From Burkholderia multivorans ATCC BAA-247 (GTDB taxonomy: Bacteria; Pseudomonadota; Gammaproteobacteria; Burkholderiales; Burkholderiaceae): a DNA stretch of 64,000 nucleotides. Under the pieces are notes generated by a model, which did no database searches, was not told the origin of the DNA, and saw nothing but the letters and a program-made list of their open reading frames with translations. Made by a program: the position numbers and the translations under genes. Numbering within the stretch: the stretch's first letter is position 1; each line of letters opens with the position of its first letter. The stretch covers positions 1,922,001-1,986,000 of the forward strand of contig NZ_CP009832.1 of NCBI RefSeq assembly GCF_000959525.1. Direction: 5' to 3'. Positions 53,931 through 63,351 of the stretch are shown here, in pieces.

Positions 53931-54407
53931 TCAGTGCGTGCCGCGACGTGCGCCGAGCGCGCGACGCAGCGCCGCCGCGACATCGGCATCGGGCGCGAGC
54001 CCGTCGACCGACGCGACGAGCGTCACGGCGCGCGACGTCGTCAGATAGGCCTGGGCGCCGACGTAGCCGCCGCTGCCGGCCGAACGCGTCGTCACGATCA
54101 GCGCATGCGGCGCACGCGCGCCGAGATCGGCGACGAACGCATCGCTGACGGTGCCGTCGCGCGCATGCAGCGCGCCGGTCACGTAGTCGTCGGTATCAAA
54201 GCCGGGCGCCGTGTTCGCGGTCGAATAGACGCGCACCGCATAGCTGCCGGTCGAGCACGGCTCGAGCGCGCCGCTCGACACGACGATCGTCTGCTGCCGC
54301 GCCGGCAGCGCGACTTTCTTCACGAAGCTGCAGTCGTCGGCGGCCTGCGCATGATGGGCCGCGAAGAACGCTACGGCCGACAGCAGCACGCGCATTCGAT
54401 GTTTCAT
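53931..54407 (-). CDS. PliI-like inhibitor of I-type lysozyme
   Basis: A 158-residue exported protein with a signal peptide (VLLSAVAFFAAHHAQAADD). VSSGALEPCSTGSYAVRVYS, DTDDYVTGALHARDGTVSDAFVADL and TTRSAGSGGYVGAQAY follow the PliI pattern (EPRSIGSY, DDF-AGLV-RDG, RSAGSGGYLSADA). PliI inhibits invertebrate-type lysozymes and would protect peptidoglycan in host or predator encounters. It is monocistronic. Confidence 0.7.
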   Translation of the reverse strand: MKHRMRVLLSAVAFFAAHHAQAADDCSFVKKVALPARQQTIVVSSGALEPCSTGSYAVRVYSTANTAPGFDTDDYVTGALHARDGTVSDAFVADLGARAPHALIVTTRSAGSGGYVGAQAYLTTSRAVTLVASVDGLAPDADVAAALRRALGARRGTH

Positions 54408-54658
54408 CGGAGGGTCGTTGGCAGAGAGGGACGATGCCGGCGAGCATAGCGCGACATCGGCATCGCGTCACGCGGCGCGCGAACCATGGAGCGCCGCAGC
54501 GGATCGATGCAGCGCGAAACGGCGTGAAGCGAAGCCGCAGCGAGCGGGCGTGGCGCTCATATCGATGGCCTTCGGCTGCGGATACGGCCTGGCGCCACGC
54601 GTACTCAGGCACGCCGCCCACTCGTTGCTCGCGCACCGGATGCCGGCCGCGCGCCGGC

Positions 54659-55210
54659 TCAGCGCTTGATCGACACGGTCACTTTCGTGCCGTCGTTCAT
54701 CGTGATGGATTTCGAGCCGCCGTTCGTCGAAAGCGACACCCACTTCACCTGGCTCACCGCGACGACGTCCGGGCATTGCAGCGACTTGCCGCCGGCCGTC
54801 ACGCTGCGCGTGCCCTTCGGCGCGGCCGCCTGAAAGCTCATCTGTACGTTGGCGATGCCCTTCGCGTCGACCGACGGCGCGAGCCGCACCTGCGTCTGCC
54901 GCACCATCGCGCCGTTCGCGTCGCGCGGCAGGTTCTGCGCGTTCGGACAGCCGTCCGGCATCGCGACCGCGCCGCTCGGCGGCACCGACTTCCAGTTGAA
55001 GTCGTCGGTCTCGCCCGAGCGGATCTTGCGCGTCTCCTGCATGCTGCCGAAGGTCTTCGAGTCGACCTTCACCGTGTATTCGAGCTGCCCCGTGCCGCCG
55101 CCCTTCAGGCTGCCCTTGACGGGCGGGGCCGCGACTGCGTTCGCGCTCACGCACACCGCCGCGATGGCGACAGACCACGCTGCGGCGACCGACAAGCTGC
55201 GTTGGCTCAT
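54659..55210 (-). CDS. Exported protein of unknown function (DUF6013-like?)
   Basis: A 183-residue exported protein with a signal peptide (SVAAAWSVAIAAVCVSANAVAAPP, cleavage after AVA). It then has a Gly/Lys-rich start (VKGSLKGGGTGQLEYTVKVDSKTFG), two Cys (DGCPNAQ and LQCPDV) that could form a disulfide, and a C-terminal NDGTKVTVSIKR strand. I think of DUF6013, a Burkholderia family, but cannot confirm it. GGAGGT precedes the start. Confidence 0.7.
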   Translation of the reverse strand: MSQRSLSVAAAWSVAIAAVCVSANAVAAPPVKGSLKGGGTGQLEYTVKVDSKTFGSMQETRKIRSGETDDFNWKSVPPSGAVAMPDGCPNAQNLPRDANGAMVRQTQVRLAPSVDAKGIANVQMSFQAAAPKGTRSVTAGGKSLQCPDVVAVSQVKWVSLSTNGGSKSITMNDGTKVTVSIKR

Positions 55211-55374
55211 GCTGACCTCCTTGTCTTGCGACGGCACGCGCGTGCCGTGCGGTTTTCGATGCATGCATGATGCGCTGCCAGTCTACCGCCAAGCGCGGCG
55301 CGATGCGTTGCGAACGCATCGGGTGTTACCCCGCTTGCGCTCGCGGCATCGCGCCGCTTAGGGACGCTGTGTAC

Positions 55375-56391
55375 TCAGAAGCCGCTCAGCACGAGCTTGC
55401 CGATCGCGCGGCCGCCTTCGAGCAGTTGATGCGCGCGCCGCACGTTGGCCGCATTGATCGTGCCGAGATGCTCGCCGACCGTCGTGCGCAGCGTGCCGTC
55501 GTCGATGAGCCGTGCGACTTCGCTGAGAATGCGGTGCTGCTCGATCATGTCGGGCGTCTCGAACATCGCGCGCGTGAACATGAATTCCCAGTGAAACGCC
55601 GCGCTCTTCGCCTTGAGCAGCTCGACCGGCACCGGCTTCGCGTTCTCGACGATCGTGCAGATGCCGCCTTGCGGCCGAATGACTTCGGCAGCCGCGGGGA
55701 AATGGTGGTCCGTGTCGTTGAAGATCAACACGTAGTCGACGTTCGCGTGCCCCGCGTCGCGCAGCTGTGCCGGCAGATCGCCGAAATGATCGACGACTTC
55801 GTCGGCGCCGAGCGAGCGCACCCATTCGGACGACGCAGGCCGCGACGCGGTCGCGATCACGTGCAGCTTGCCGAGCGTCTTCGCGAGCTGGATCGCGATC
55901 GAACCGACACCGCCCGCGCCGCCGATGATCAGCACCGTCTTGCCGGCGTCCGCGCCCTGCGGCGACACGTTGAGTCGGTCGAACAGCGCTTCCCAGGCGG
56001 TCAGCGCCGTCAGCGGCAGCGCGGCCGACGCCGCGAAGTCGAGCGTGCGCGGCTTCAGTGCGACGATTCGCTCGTCGACTGCGTGGAACTCGCTGTTCGC
56101 GCCGGGCCGCGTGATGCTGCCTGCATAGAACACCTCGTCGCCCGGCTTGAACAGCGTCACGTCGGCGCCGACCGCGACGACCGTCCCGGCCGCGTCCCAG
56201 CCGAGCACGCGCGGCGTGTCCTCGACCTGCGGCTTCGGTGCACGCACCTTCGTATCGACCGGGTTCACGGAAATCGCTTCGACCTTCACGAGTACGTCGC
56301 GCGCACCGGGCACGGGCTGCGGCAGTTCCACGTCGAGCAACGCCTGCGGGTCGTCGATCGGCAAATAACGGGTCAGTCCAACGGCTTTCAT
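55375..56391 (-). CDS. Zinc-type quinone oxidoreductase-like alcohol dehydrogenase
   Basis: A 338-residue MDR-family oxidoreductase of the ZADH/quinone-reductase type. The cofactor motif is IIGGAGGVGSIAIQLAKTLG, and ISVNPVDTKVRAPK and VLGWDAAGTVVAVGADV mark the GroES-like domain. The structural zinc cysteines of true ADHs are absent. The adjacent divergent LysR regulator likely controls it; the substrate is unknown. Confidence 0.88.
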   Translation of the reverse strand: MKAVGLTRYLPIDDPQALLDVELPQPVPGARDVLVKVEAISVNPVDTKVRAPKPQVEDTPRVLGWDAAGTVVAVGADVTLFKPGDEVFYAGSITRPGANSEFHAVDERIVALKPRTLDFAASAALPLTALTAWEALFDRLNVSPQGADAGKTVLIIGGAGGVGSIAIQLAKTLGKLHVIATASRPASSEWVRSLGADEVVDHFGDLPAQLRDAGHANVDYVLIFNDTDHHFPAAAEVIRPQGGICTIVENAKPVPVELLKAKSAAFHWEFMFTRAMFETPDMIEQHRILSEVARLIDDGTLRTTVGEHLGTINAANVRRAHQLLEGGRAIGKLVLSGF

Positions 56392-56478
56392 GTCGACACT
56401 CCTTGTCAGCAGCGGGCCGCGACGCGGCCCCATGAACGTCATCGTAGGCCGCGCGATCCTTAGAAAAAACCGCTATAT

Positions 56479-56499
56479 TTCCTGAAACATTTTCAGGAA
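56479..56499. promoter_or_regulatory. LysR operator palindrome
   Basis: TTCCTGAAA (56479-56487) and TTTCAGGAA (56491-56499) form a perfect 9+9 inverted repeat with a CAT spacer, containing the LysR T-N11-A pattern. It lies in the 118-bp gap between the quinone oxidoreductase and the LysR gene and ends 10 bases before the LysR start codon. Confidence 0.75.
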
Positions 56500-56509
56500 T
56501 TTCCGAACA

Positions 56510-57451
56510 ATGAAGGCCGACCCGATTCCGGCGCCCGACAAGCCGCTCGATCTGCTCGACGTCGGGCTGTTCGTGCGCGCCGCGCTGCTCGCAAACGTGA
56601 CGGCCGCCGGGCGCGAATTCGGCGTGTCGGCCGCGGTCGCGAGCGCGCGCATCGCGCAGCTCGAACGCCAGCTCGGCGCGCGGCTGCTGCACCGCACCAC
56701 GCGCCGGATCAGCCTGACGCAGGACGGCGAAATCTTCATGGCGCGCGCCGAAGCGCTGCTCTCGGCTGCCGACGCCGCGCGCGCATCGGTCGGCCGCGGC
56801 CGCACCGAGCCTTACGGGCGGCTGAAGGTGTCGATGTCGTCGTCGTTCGGCCGCCAGCATGTGGCGCCGGTGATTCCGGCGTTCCTGCGCCGCTATCCGT
56901 CGGTATCGCTCGACCTGCGGCTGTCCGACGAAATCGTCGATCTGGTCGACGAAGGCTACGACGTCGCGATCCGTCTCGGCGCACTGAAGGATTCGACGCT
57001 CGTCGCGCGCAAGCTCGCGACCAACCGCCGCGTGCTGTGCTGCTCGCCCGCCTATCTCGCCGAGCGCGGCACGCCGCGCCATCCGGCCGATCTCGCGCAG
57101 CACGAGTGCGTGATCCTCGGCGACCAGCGCGACTGGTCGTTCGCGACGCCGCAGGGGCCGTTCACGGTGCGCGTCGGCGGCCGGCTCGTCGCGAGCAACG
57201 GCGAGGCGATCCGCGAAGCGCTGGTCGACGGCTTCGGGATCGCGATCAAGTCGACCTGGGACGTCGGCCCGCTGCTCGCGAGCGGCGCGCTCGTCACCGT
57301 GCTCGACGACTATCCGTTCGCCGAGGACATCGCCGTCTGGGCCGTCTATCCGAGCCGTGCGCACGTGCCGCTGAAGACGCTCGCGTTCATCGCGTTCCTC
57401 GCCGAGCATTTCGGCGATCCGCCGTACTGGGACCGCATCGACGCCCGCTAG
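56510..57451 (+). CDS. LysR-family regulator
   Basis: A 313-residue LysR regulator. The HTH (LLDVGLFVRAALLANVTAAGREFGVSAAVASARIAQLERQLGARLLHRTTRRISLTQDGEIF) begins at about residue 15 and the substrate domain at about 100 (GRLKVSMSSSFGRQHVAP). It is divergent from the quinone-reductase gene, and the perfect palindrome overlapping its own promoter suggests autoregulation. Confidence 0.92.
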   Translation: MKADPIPAPDKPLDLLDVGLFVRAALLANVTAAGREFGVSAAVASARIAQLERQLGARLLHRTTRRISLTQDGEIFMARAEALLSAADAARASVGRGRTEPYGRLKVSMSSSFGRQHVAPVIPAFLRRYPSVSLDLRLSDEIVDLVDEGYDVAIRLGALKDSTLVARKLATNRRVLCCSPAYLAERGTPRHPADLAQHECVILGDQRDWSFATPQGPFTVRVGGRLVASNGEAIREALVDGFGIAIKSTWDVGPLLASGALVTVLDDYPFAEDIAVWAVYPSRAHVPLKTLAFIAFLAEHFGDPPYWDRIDAR

Positions 57452-57584
57452 CCGCCGCGTGCGGCCGACCGGCTACAATGTCGCGTTCGCGACGCGCCGG
57501 CCCGGCAGCCGACCGGAGCGCGCGTCCGCAGGCGGCCGCATGCCGGCCGCGCACGCGTTTCATTCGCTTCCCAACCATCCCGTC

Positions 57585-58430
57585 ATGAGCCAGAACCTCG
57601 TCATCCAGAGCGTCGCGCCACTGTCGAACGCGCACCACAAACCGCTGCTCGCGCTGTCGCGCGGCACCCGCATCGTGCAGACCGACGATTGCGCGCTGCG
57701 CGTCGAAGGCGCCGATCCCGCGCAGCGCGGCGACCTTGCCGTGTACTGCGGCACGCACGCGCTCGACTTCACGTTCGTCGACGCAGGCCGCACGCTGCGC
57801 GATTTCGGCCTCGTCGTGATGGACATGGATTCGACGCTGATCACGATCGAATGCATCGACGAGATCGCCGATTTCTGCGGGCTGAAGGAGCAGGTCGCGG
57901 CAATCACGGAAGCGTCGATGCGCGGCGAGATCCGCGACTTCAACGAAAGCCTCACGCGGCGCGTCGCGCTGCTCGCGGGCCTCGACGCGCACGCGCTGGA
58001 ACGCGTCTATGAAGAACGGCTGCAGCTGTCGCCGGGCGCCGAGACGATGCTCGCCGGCGTGAAGGCAGCCGGCCTGAAGACGCTGCTCGTATCGGGCGGC
58101 TTCACGTTCTTCACCGAACGGCTGAAGGCGCAGCTCGGTCTCGACTACGCGCATGCGAACACGCTCGAGATCGTCGACGGCAAGCTGACCGGCAAGGTAC
58201 TCGGCGAAATCGTCAACGCCGACGTCAAGGCGCGCCTGCTGCGCGACACGTGTGCGTCGCTCGGCATCGCGCCGAGCCGCGCGATCGCGATGGGCGACGG
58301 CTCGAACGACCTGAAGATGATGGCGGAGGCCGGGCTGTCGGTCGCGTTCCACGCGAAGCCGGTCGTGCGCGACGCGGCGACGGTCGCGTTCGATCACGTC
58401 GGCCTCGACGGGCTGCTGCGGCTGTTCTGA
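57585..58430 (+). CDS. serB: Phosphoserine phosphatase SerB
   Basis: A 281-residue HAD-family phosphatase, the last step of serine synthesis. The nucleophile is Asp80 and acid/base Asp82 in VVMDMDSTLI; motif II is LLVSGGFTFF and motif III AIAMGDGSNDLKMMAEAGLSVAFHAKP. The N-terminal 70 residues are an ACT-like/regulatory extension shared by the larger SerB group. The start MSQNLVIQ was chosen because the upstream frame is not homologous. A strong terminator follows. Confidence 0.94.
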   Translation: MSQNLVIQSVAPLSNAHHKPLLALSRGTRIVQTDDCALRVEGADPAQRGDLAVYCGTHALDFTFVDAGRTLRDFGLVVMDMDSTLITIECIDEIADFCGLKEQVAAITEASMRGEIRDFNESLTRRVALLAGLDAHALERVYEERLQLSPGAETMLAGVKAAGLKTLLVSGGFTFFTERLKAQLGLDYAHANTLEIVDGKLTGKVLGEIVNADVKARLLRDTCASLGIAPSRAIAMGDGSNDLKMMAEAGLSVAFHAKPVVRDAATVAFDHVGLDGLLRLF

Positions 58431-58459
58431 CGCGCAACGCCGCGCACCGTAGAGACGAC

Positions 58460-58498
58460 AACGCCGGCGCGAATCGCTTCGCGCCGGCGTTTCTTTTT
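58460..58498 (+). terminator. Terminator after serB
   Basis: ACGCCGGCGCGA (58461-58472) and TCGCGCCGGCGT (58479-58490) pair fully with a short ATCGCT loop and then run into TTCTTTTTG. It serves serB and faces the convergent metC. Confidence 0.9.
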
Positions 58499-58526
58499 GC
58501 CGCAGCGTGCTACGCGTACGCGGGAC

Positions 58527-59708
58527 TCAGCCGAGCGCCGCGTGCAGCGCGCGTTCGATGTCCGCGCGCAGGTCGGCTTCATCTTCGAGACCGATGTAGA
58601 AGCGCACCAGCGTGCCGCGATGCGGCCACTCGGGCCGCATCGACGCGACGTCGTACGGCACCGCGAGGCTGCATGCGCCGCCCCAGCTCCAGCCGATCGC
58701 GAACAACGCGAGCGACTCGACGAAACGATCGACCTGTGCGGCGCTGTACCGTTCGTCGAACACCACCGAGAACAGCCCGCCCGCGCCCGTGAAGTCGCGA
58801 ACGAACGACTCGTGGCCCGGACAGTCGGGCAGTTGCGGATGCAGCACGGTAGCGATCTCGGGCCGCGTCTTCAGCCACTTCGCGAGCGACAGCGCGCTCT
58901 TGCTGTGCGCGTCGAAGCGCAGCTGCATGCTCGGCAAGCTGCGCAGCACGAGCGAGCAGTCGTCGACCGACACGCCGACGCCGCAGCGCATGCGTGCGAG
59001 CTTCAGCTGCGCATGCAGTTCGGCGTTCGCGGTGATCGTCGCGCCCATCAGCAGATCGCTGCCGCCGGACTGATACTTGGTCAGCGCCTGCACCGAGATG
59101 TCGACGCCGTGCTCGAACGGCTTGAACGCGAGGCCCGCCGAATACGTGTTGTCGATCGCGGTGACGACGCCGCGCGCACGGGCGGCCGCCGTGATCGCGC
59201 CCACATCGGGCACTTCCATCGTCACCGAGCCGGGCGCCTCGAGCCAGATCAGCCGCGTGTTGGGCTGGATCAGCTCGGCGATGCCGGCACCGATCAGCGG
59301 GTCGTAGAAGCGCGCGGAAATGCCGAAGTCCTTCGCGAGCCAGTTTCCGAAATCGGCGTTCGGGCCGTACACGTTGTGCGGAATCAGCACGTCGTCGCCC
59401 GCTTTCACGACGGCGAAATACACGTTCATGATCGCCGCGAGCCCCGACGGCTGCAGCAGCGCGTGCGTGCCGCCCTCGATCTCGGCGAGCCGCTGCGCGA
59501 GCGCGAGCGACGTCGGCGTCGCATGCAGCCCGTAGCGCCACTGGCCGTCCTTGCGCCAGTCGAGCTGGCGCATCGTCGCGAGATCGGGAAACACGACCGT
59601 CGACGCGCGCGCGACCGGCGGCACGAACGAGCGGAAGCCTTCCGGAATGACGTCGTCGGGTTGAACGATACGGGTCTGCAGTGCGCGCTTCGAGGTGGAT
59701 TCAGTCAT
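58527..59708 (-). CDS. metC: Cystathionine beta-lyase MetC
   Basis: A 393-residue PLP-dependent enzyme of the Cys/Met-metabolism family, producing homocysteine in methionine synthesis. The PLP lysine is Lys211 in SVQALTKYQSGGSDLL, close to Lys210 of E. coli MetC. YGLHATPTSLALAQRLAEIEGG is the cofactor-phosphate region, and FAIGWSWGGACSL is the MetC-type active-site loop. Length matches the family. It converges on the serB terminator. Confidence 0.93.
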   Translation of the reverse strand: MTESTSKRALQTRIVQPDDVIPEGFRSFVPPVARASTVVFPDLATMRQLDWRKDGQWRYGLHATPTSLALAQRLAEIEGGTHALLQPSGLAAIMNVYFAVVKAGDDVLIPHNVYGPNADFGNWLAKDFGISARFYDPLIGAGIAELIQPNTRLIWLEAPGSVTMEVPDVGAITAAARARGVVTAIDNTYSAGLAFKPFEHGVDISVQALTKYQSGGSDLLMGATITANAELHAQLKLARMRCGVGVSVDDCSLVLRSLPSMQLRFDAHSKSALSLAKWLKTRPEIATVLHPQLPDCPGHESFVRDFTGAGGLFSVVFDERYSAAQVDRFVESLALFAIGWSWGGACSLAVPYDVASMRPEWPHRGTLVRFYIGLEDEADLRADIERALHAALG

Positions 59709-59819
59709 GACAAGGAAGCCGGACAGGCGGCCTACGGTTGCGGATATGTCGCTAGGTTAGTCAAAACCGCCGCGTTTGGCCCGGTACAATGCGCGGCGCG
59801 CCAACCGAGCCAGCGCGCG

Positions 59820-60365
59820 TCAGTCGTCGCTGCGCAGCATGACGACGTTGCCGACCGTTTCGATCTCCTGCACGCGGCCGTCGCGCACCTGCAATGCCGC
59901 GCGCTTGCCGGGCGCCGCGCGCAGCACGACCGGCTGCGGATCCGATTCGTCCGCGTTCATCCGGTCGGCCTTCAGGCCGCCCGCCGCGTCGAACCGACCG
60001 ATCCAGACGCCGGTGATGTTCGTGCCGTCGTTCGATTCCTCGACTTCGAGCGTGTCGCCGTCGCGGTCGCCGGCCAGCAGAATGACTTCGCCGGTGTCCG
60101 CGAACTGGTATTCGCCGTGCACGCCCTCCTCGTCCGTCTTCGGCCCCAGATGCACGACGATCGGCCGTCCGCCGAGCGTCCCTTCGTAGCGCGGCAGCCG
60201 CGCGAACTCGGGATTCGGCCGCAGCGGCCGCGCGGGTGCCGTGTCGTCCTGCTGCCGGGCGTCCGGCGTCAGCGGCTGCGCGATCGACGCGCCCGGCATC
60301 GCGAAACAGGCCGCCAGCGCCCCCGCGACGACGAGCGCCCGGTGCGATTTCGAATGTCGACCCAC
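59820..60365 (-). CDS. Exported protein of unknown function
   Basis: A 181-residue exported protein with a signal peptide (RALVVAGALAACFAMPGASIAQ, cleavage near SIA-Q). The mature part is acidic beta-rich sequence (RYEGTLGGRPIVVHLGPKTDEEG, EVILLAGDRDGDTLEVEES, GVWIGRFD). The GTG start has AGGAG about 10 bases upstream; an earlier ATG would place the signal peptide too far in. No family recognised. Confidence 0.7.
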   Translation of the reverse strand: MGRHSKSHRALVVAGALAACFAMPGASIAQPLTPDARQQDDTAPARPLRPNPEFARLPRYEGTLGGRPIVVHLGPKTDEEGVHGEYQFADTGEVILLAGDRDGDTLEVEESNDGTNITGVWIGRFDAAGGLKADRMNADESDPQPVVLRAAPGKRAALQVRDGRVQEIETVGNVVMLRSDD

Positions 60366-60437
60366 GTTGTGTTGCTCCTTGCTCCAGTCCTTGCTTCCCA
60401 TGCGCGCGAACGCCGCGGCGGCACGCGGCATCGCGCG

Positions 60438-61364
60438 TCAGCCCTGCATCAGCCGTTCGACCGCGTCGCGGTGCGGAATCGGCGCGACCGCGCCGTAGCC
60501 CGTCGTCGACAGCGCGGCGGCCGCGTTCGCATAGCGTGCGGCGGCAAACGGATCGTCGCCGGCGACGATCCGCGCGACGAATGCGCCGCCGAAGCAGTCG
60601 CCCGCACCGGTCGCATCGACGGCCTCGACCGCGAAACCCGGCACCACGCGCCGCTCGTGCGGCGTCGCAACGTAGGCGCCTTCCTTGCCGAGCTTCAGCG
60701 CGACGATCTGCGGCCCGTGTTCGAGCATCGCGTCGACGATCGCGTCGCGATCGTTCGCGCCGGTCAGCGCCGTCACGTCGTCCCAGCTCGGCAGACAGAT
60801 ATCGGTGTGGCGCAACGCCTCGCGCATCACCGCACGCGCGCGCGGCAGCGGCCACAGCTTCAGACGCAGATTCGTGTCGAAGCTGATCTTCGCGCGATGC
60901 GCGCGCGCATGATCGATCGCCGCGAACGCGGCATCGCACGCGCTCGTGCTGATGGCAAGACTAATGCCCGACAGATGCACGGCCTTCGCGGCCGCCAGCG
61001 CATCGAGCGGCAGGTCGGCCGGCGCGTAGCGGCTCGCGGCCGAACCGGCGCGCAGATAATCGAACCGATGGCCGTCCGCACCGTGCGTGACGAAATACAC
61101 GCCCGTCGGTGCGCCAGGGTCGATGCGCACGAAGCGCGTGTCGACGCCTTCGGTGCGCCATAGTTCGCCGAGCAGCCGGCCGAACGGATCGTCGCCGACG
61201 GCCGACACGAAGCCCGCCGATGCGCCCTGGCGCGCGGCCGCGACGCAGAAATTCGACGTGTCGCCGCCGAAGCCCTGCAGGAACTCGGCACGGCCGGGCT
61301 GCGCCTGGTTGAACTCGATCATCGCCTCGCCGAGCGCGAGGATCTCCGGAAACGCGGCGCTCAT
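60438..61364 (-). CDS. kdgK: PfkB-family sugar kinase, KdgK-like
   Basis: A 308-residue PfkB kinase. The N-terminal signature is FGGDTSNFCVAAARQGASAGFVSAVGDDPFG, and the C-terminal catalytic motif AVDATGAGDCFGGAFVARI. The GGDTSNFCVA variant and length suit 2-dehydro-3-deoxygluconokinase, which makes KDPG for the Entner-Doudoroff route. It lies 3 bp after the rimO gene in the same direction, probably in the same transcript. Confidence 0.83.
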   Translation of the reverse strand: MSAAFPEILALGEAMIEFNQAQPGRAEFLQGFGGDTSNFCVAAARQGASAGFVSAVGDDPFGRLLGELWRTEGVDTRFVRIDPGAPTGVYFVTHGADGHRFDYLRAGSAASRYAPADLPLDALAAAKAVHLSGISLAISTSACDAAFAAIDHARAHRAKISFDTNLRLKLWPLPRARAVMREALRHTDICLPSWDDVTALTGANDRDAIVDAMLEHGPQIVALKLGKEGAYVATPHERRVVPGFAVEAVDATGAGDCFGGAFVARIVAGDDPFAAARYANAAAALSTTGYGAVAPIPHRDAVERLMQG

Positions 61365-61367
61365 CGC

Positions 61368-62729
61368 TTACACCTCGCCCCACAGGTCGTGGCCGTCCGC
61401 ACCGGTGATCTTCACCGACACGAAATCGCCGACCTTGTAGCGCTTCGATGCCTTGGTCGCCGGCTCGACATAGACGACGCCGTCGATCTCCGGCGCATCG
61501 GCCGCCGTGCGTCCGATACCGCCTTCGTCGCTGACTTCGTCGATCAGCACCTTGAGCGTCTTGCCGACCTTGCGCGCGATGCGCTGGGCCGACACTTCCT
61601 CGGCGACTTCCATGAAGCGCGCGCGACGTTCCTCGCGGACGTCGTCCGGCAGCGCGCCGTCGAGTTCGTTCGCGCTCGCGCCTTCGACCGGCGAATACGC
61701 AAAGCAGCCGACGCGATCGAGTTCCGCCTCGCGGATGAAGTCGAGCAGCGTTTCGAACTGTGCTTCCGTCTCGCCCGGAAAGCCCGCGATGAACGTGCTG
61801 CGGATCGTCAGATCGGGGCAGATCTCGCGCCACTTCTGCACGCGCTCGAGCACCTTCTCGGCGTTCGCCGGACGCTTCATCCGCTTCAGCACTTCCGGAT
61901 GCGCGTGCTGGAACGGCACGTCGAGATACGGCAGCACGTGGCCCTTGAACGGACCCTCGGCCATCAACGGAATCACTTCGTCGACGCTCGGATACGGATA
62001 CACGTAATGCAGACGCACCCACGCGCCGTACTGCGCGGCGAGTTCGCCGAGCGCGGCGACGAGATCGGTCATGCGCGTCTTGATCGGCTTGCCGTTCCAG
62101 AAGCCCGTCCGGTATTTGACGTCGACGCCGTACGCGCTCGTGTCCTGCGAGATCACGAGCAGTTCCTTCACGCCCGACTTGAACAGGTTTTCCGCCTCGA
62201 GCATCACTTCGGCGACGGGACGCGACACCAGATCGCCGCGCATCGACGGGATGATGCAGAACGTGCAGCGGTGGTTGCAGCCTTCGGAAATCTTCAGGTA
62301 CGCATAGTGACGCGGCGTGAGCTTGATGCCGGCCGGCGGCACGAGATCGACGAACGGATCGTGCGGCTTCGGCAGGTGCGAGTGCACGGCCTGCATCACT
62401 TCGCCGACCGCATGCGGGCCCGTGACGGCGAGCACCTTCGGGTGCACTTCCTCGATCAGGCCCGAGCCGCTCGCGCTCTTCTTCGCGCCGAGACAGCCGG
62501 TGACGATCACCTTGCCGTTCTCGGTCAGCGCTTCGCCGATCGCGTCGAGGCTTTCCTGCACGGCTTCGTCGATGAAGCCGCACGTGTTGACGACGACGAG
62601 GTCGGCGCCGTCGTAGGTGCCGGAGATTTCATAGCCTTCGGCGCGCAGCTGGGTGATGATCTGTTCGGAGTCGACGAGCGCTTTCGGGCAGCCGAGGGAA
62701 ACGAAGCCGACTTTGGGGGATTGAGACAT
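61368..62729 (-). CDS. rimO: Ribosomal protein S12 methylthiotransferase RimO
   Basis: A 453-residue radical-SAM enzyme that adds a methylthio group to Asp of ribosomal protein S12. The N-terminal UPF0004 domain has [21 protein letters not shown] and TGCLGAKK, holding one 4Fe-4S cluster. The radical-SAM motif is [19 protein letters not shown] (CxxxCxxC) and the C-terminal TRAM domain closes it. The start MSQSPKVGF was chosen for homology. rimO follows phaR here, an order common in Burkholderia. Confidence 0.96.
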   Translation of the reverse strand: MSQSPKVGFVSLGCPKALVDSEQIITQLRAEGYEISGTYDGADLVVVNTCGFIDEAVQESLDAIGEALTENGKVIVTGCLGAKKSASGSGLIEEVHPKVLAVTGPHAVGEVMQAVHSHLPKPHDPFVDLVPPAGIKLTPRHYAYLKISEGCNHRCTFCIIPSMRGDLVSRPVAEVMLEAENLFKSGVKELLVISQDTSAYGVDVKYRTGFWNGKPIKTRMTDLVAALGELAAQYGAWVRLHYVYPYPSVDEVIPLMAEGPFKGHVLPYLDVPFQHAHPEVLKRMKRPANAEKVLERVQKWREICPDLTIRSTFIAGFPGETEAQFETLLDFIREAELDRVGCFAYSPVEGASANELDGALPDDVREERRARFMEVAEEVSAQRIARKVGKTLKVLIDEVSDEGGIGRTAADAPEIDGVVYVEPATKASKRYKVGDFVSVKITGADGHDLWGEV

Positions 62730-62979
62730 CTGGAGTGTGGGGGCGTGGCAGCAAAACCGTGAGTTTACAGCCATTTAGGTTCGCCGAGCCAAAACCGGCC
62801 GCGAATGCGTGCAGCGATGCGGCCCTTTCGGCGACGGACGCTGCCGCGCCGGAGCGGCCCGGCGCCGGGCCCTGCCCGTGCACCGCGCGAATTGGCGAAC
62901 CGAACGGCCCGACCGCACTGCGCCGCTATGCGAAAATCGAGGCCTTCATCCCTACAACGCAACAGCGACGGAATCCCGC

Positions 62980-63231
62980 ATGACGACCCACATCACGATC
63001 GAGTTCACCGACCAGGCCGCGGAAGCCATCGGCGAGCAAACCAGCACGAGCTTTTCGTACGATCAGAGCGCGCACCTGCCGCAGCCGGGCGATTTCGTCG
63101 AGCTCGAGCATGCGCCGCAGACGTTTCTCGTGATCGGCCGCGTGTTCTCGCTGAAGGCGAACTTCAGCGCGGTCAAGCTGGTGCTCGACCTGCCGCCGGG
63201 CGACGATCAGGGCCTCGATCCGGCGTACTGA
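62980..63231 (+). CDS. Small conserved protein of unknown function
   Basis: An 83-residue acidic, beta-rich protein (MTTHITIEFTDQAAEAIGEQ, FVELEHAPQTFLVIGRVFSLKANFSAVKLVLDLPP). No signal or membrane segment. The ATG at 62980 lacks a strong GGAG, so the start is moderately supported; the longer frame upstream is not protein-like. No family recognised. Confidence 0.7.
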   Translation: MTTHITIEFTDQAAEAIGEQTSTSFSYDQSAHLPQPGDFVELEHAPQTFLVIGRVFSLKANFSAVKLVLDLPPGDDQGLDPAY

Positions 63232-63351
63232 AAACGCGGCCGCCAACAACGGCATGCCGCGGCGCCGACGCTGCACACGTGCCGCACGTCGCGGCGCCGG
63301 CCGTTCGGCGGCGCTCGCCGCCGCGGCTAGCCGGCCAGCCTCGAACGCGCG

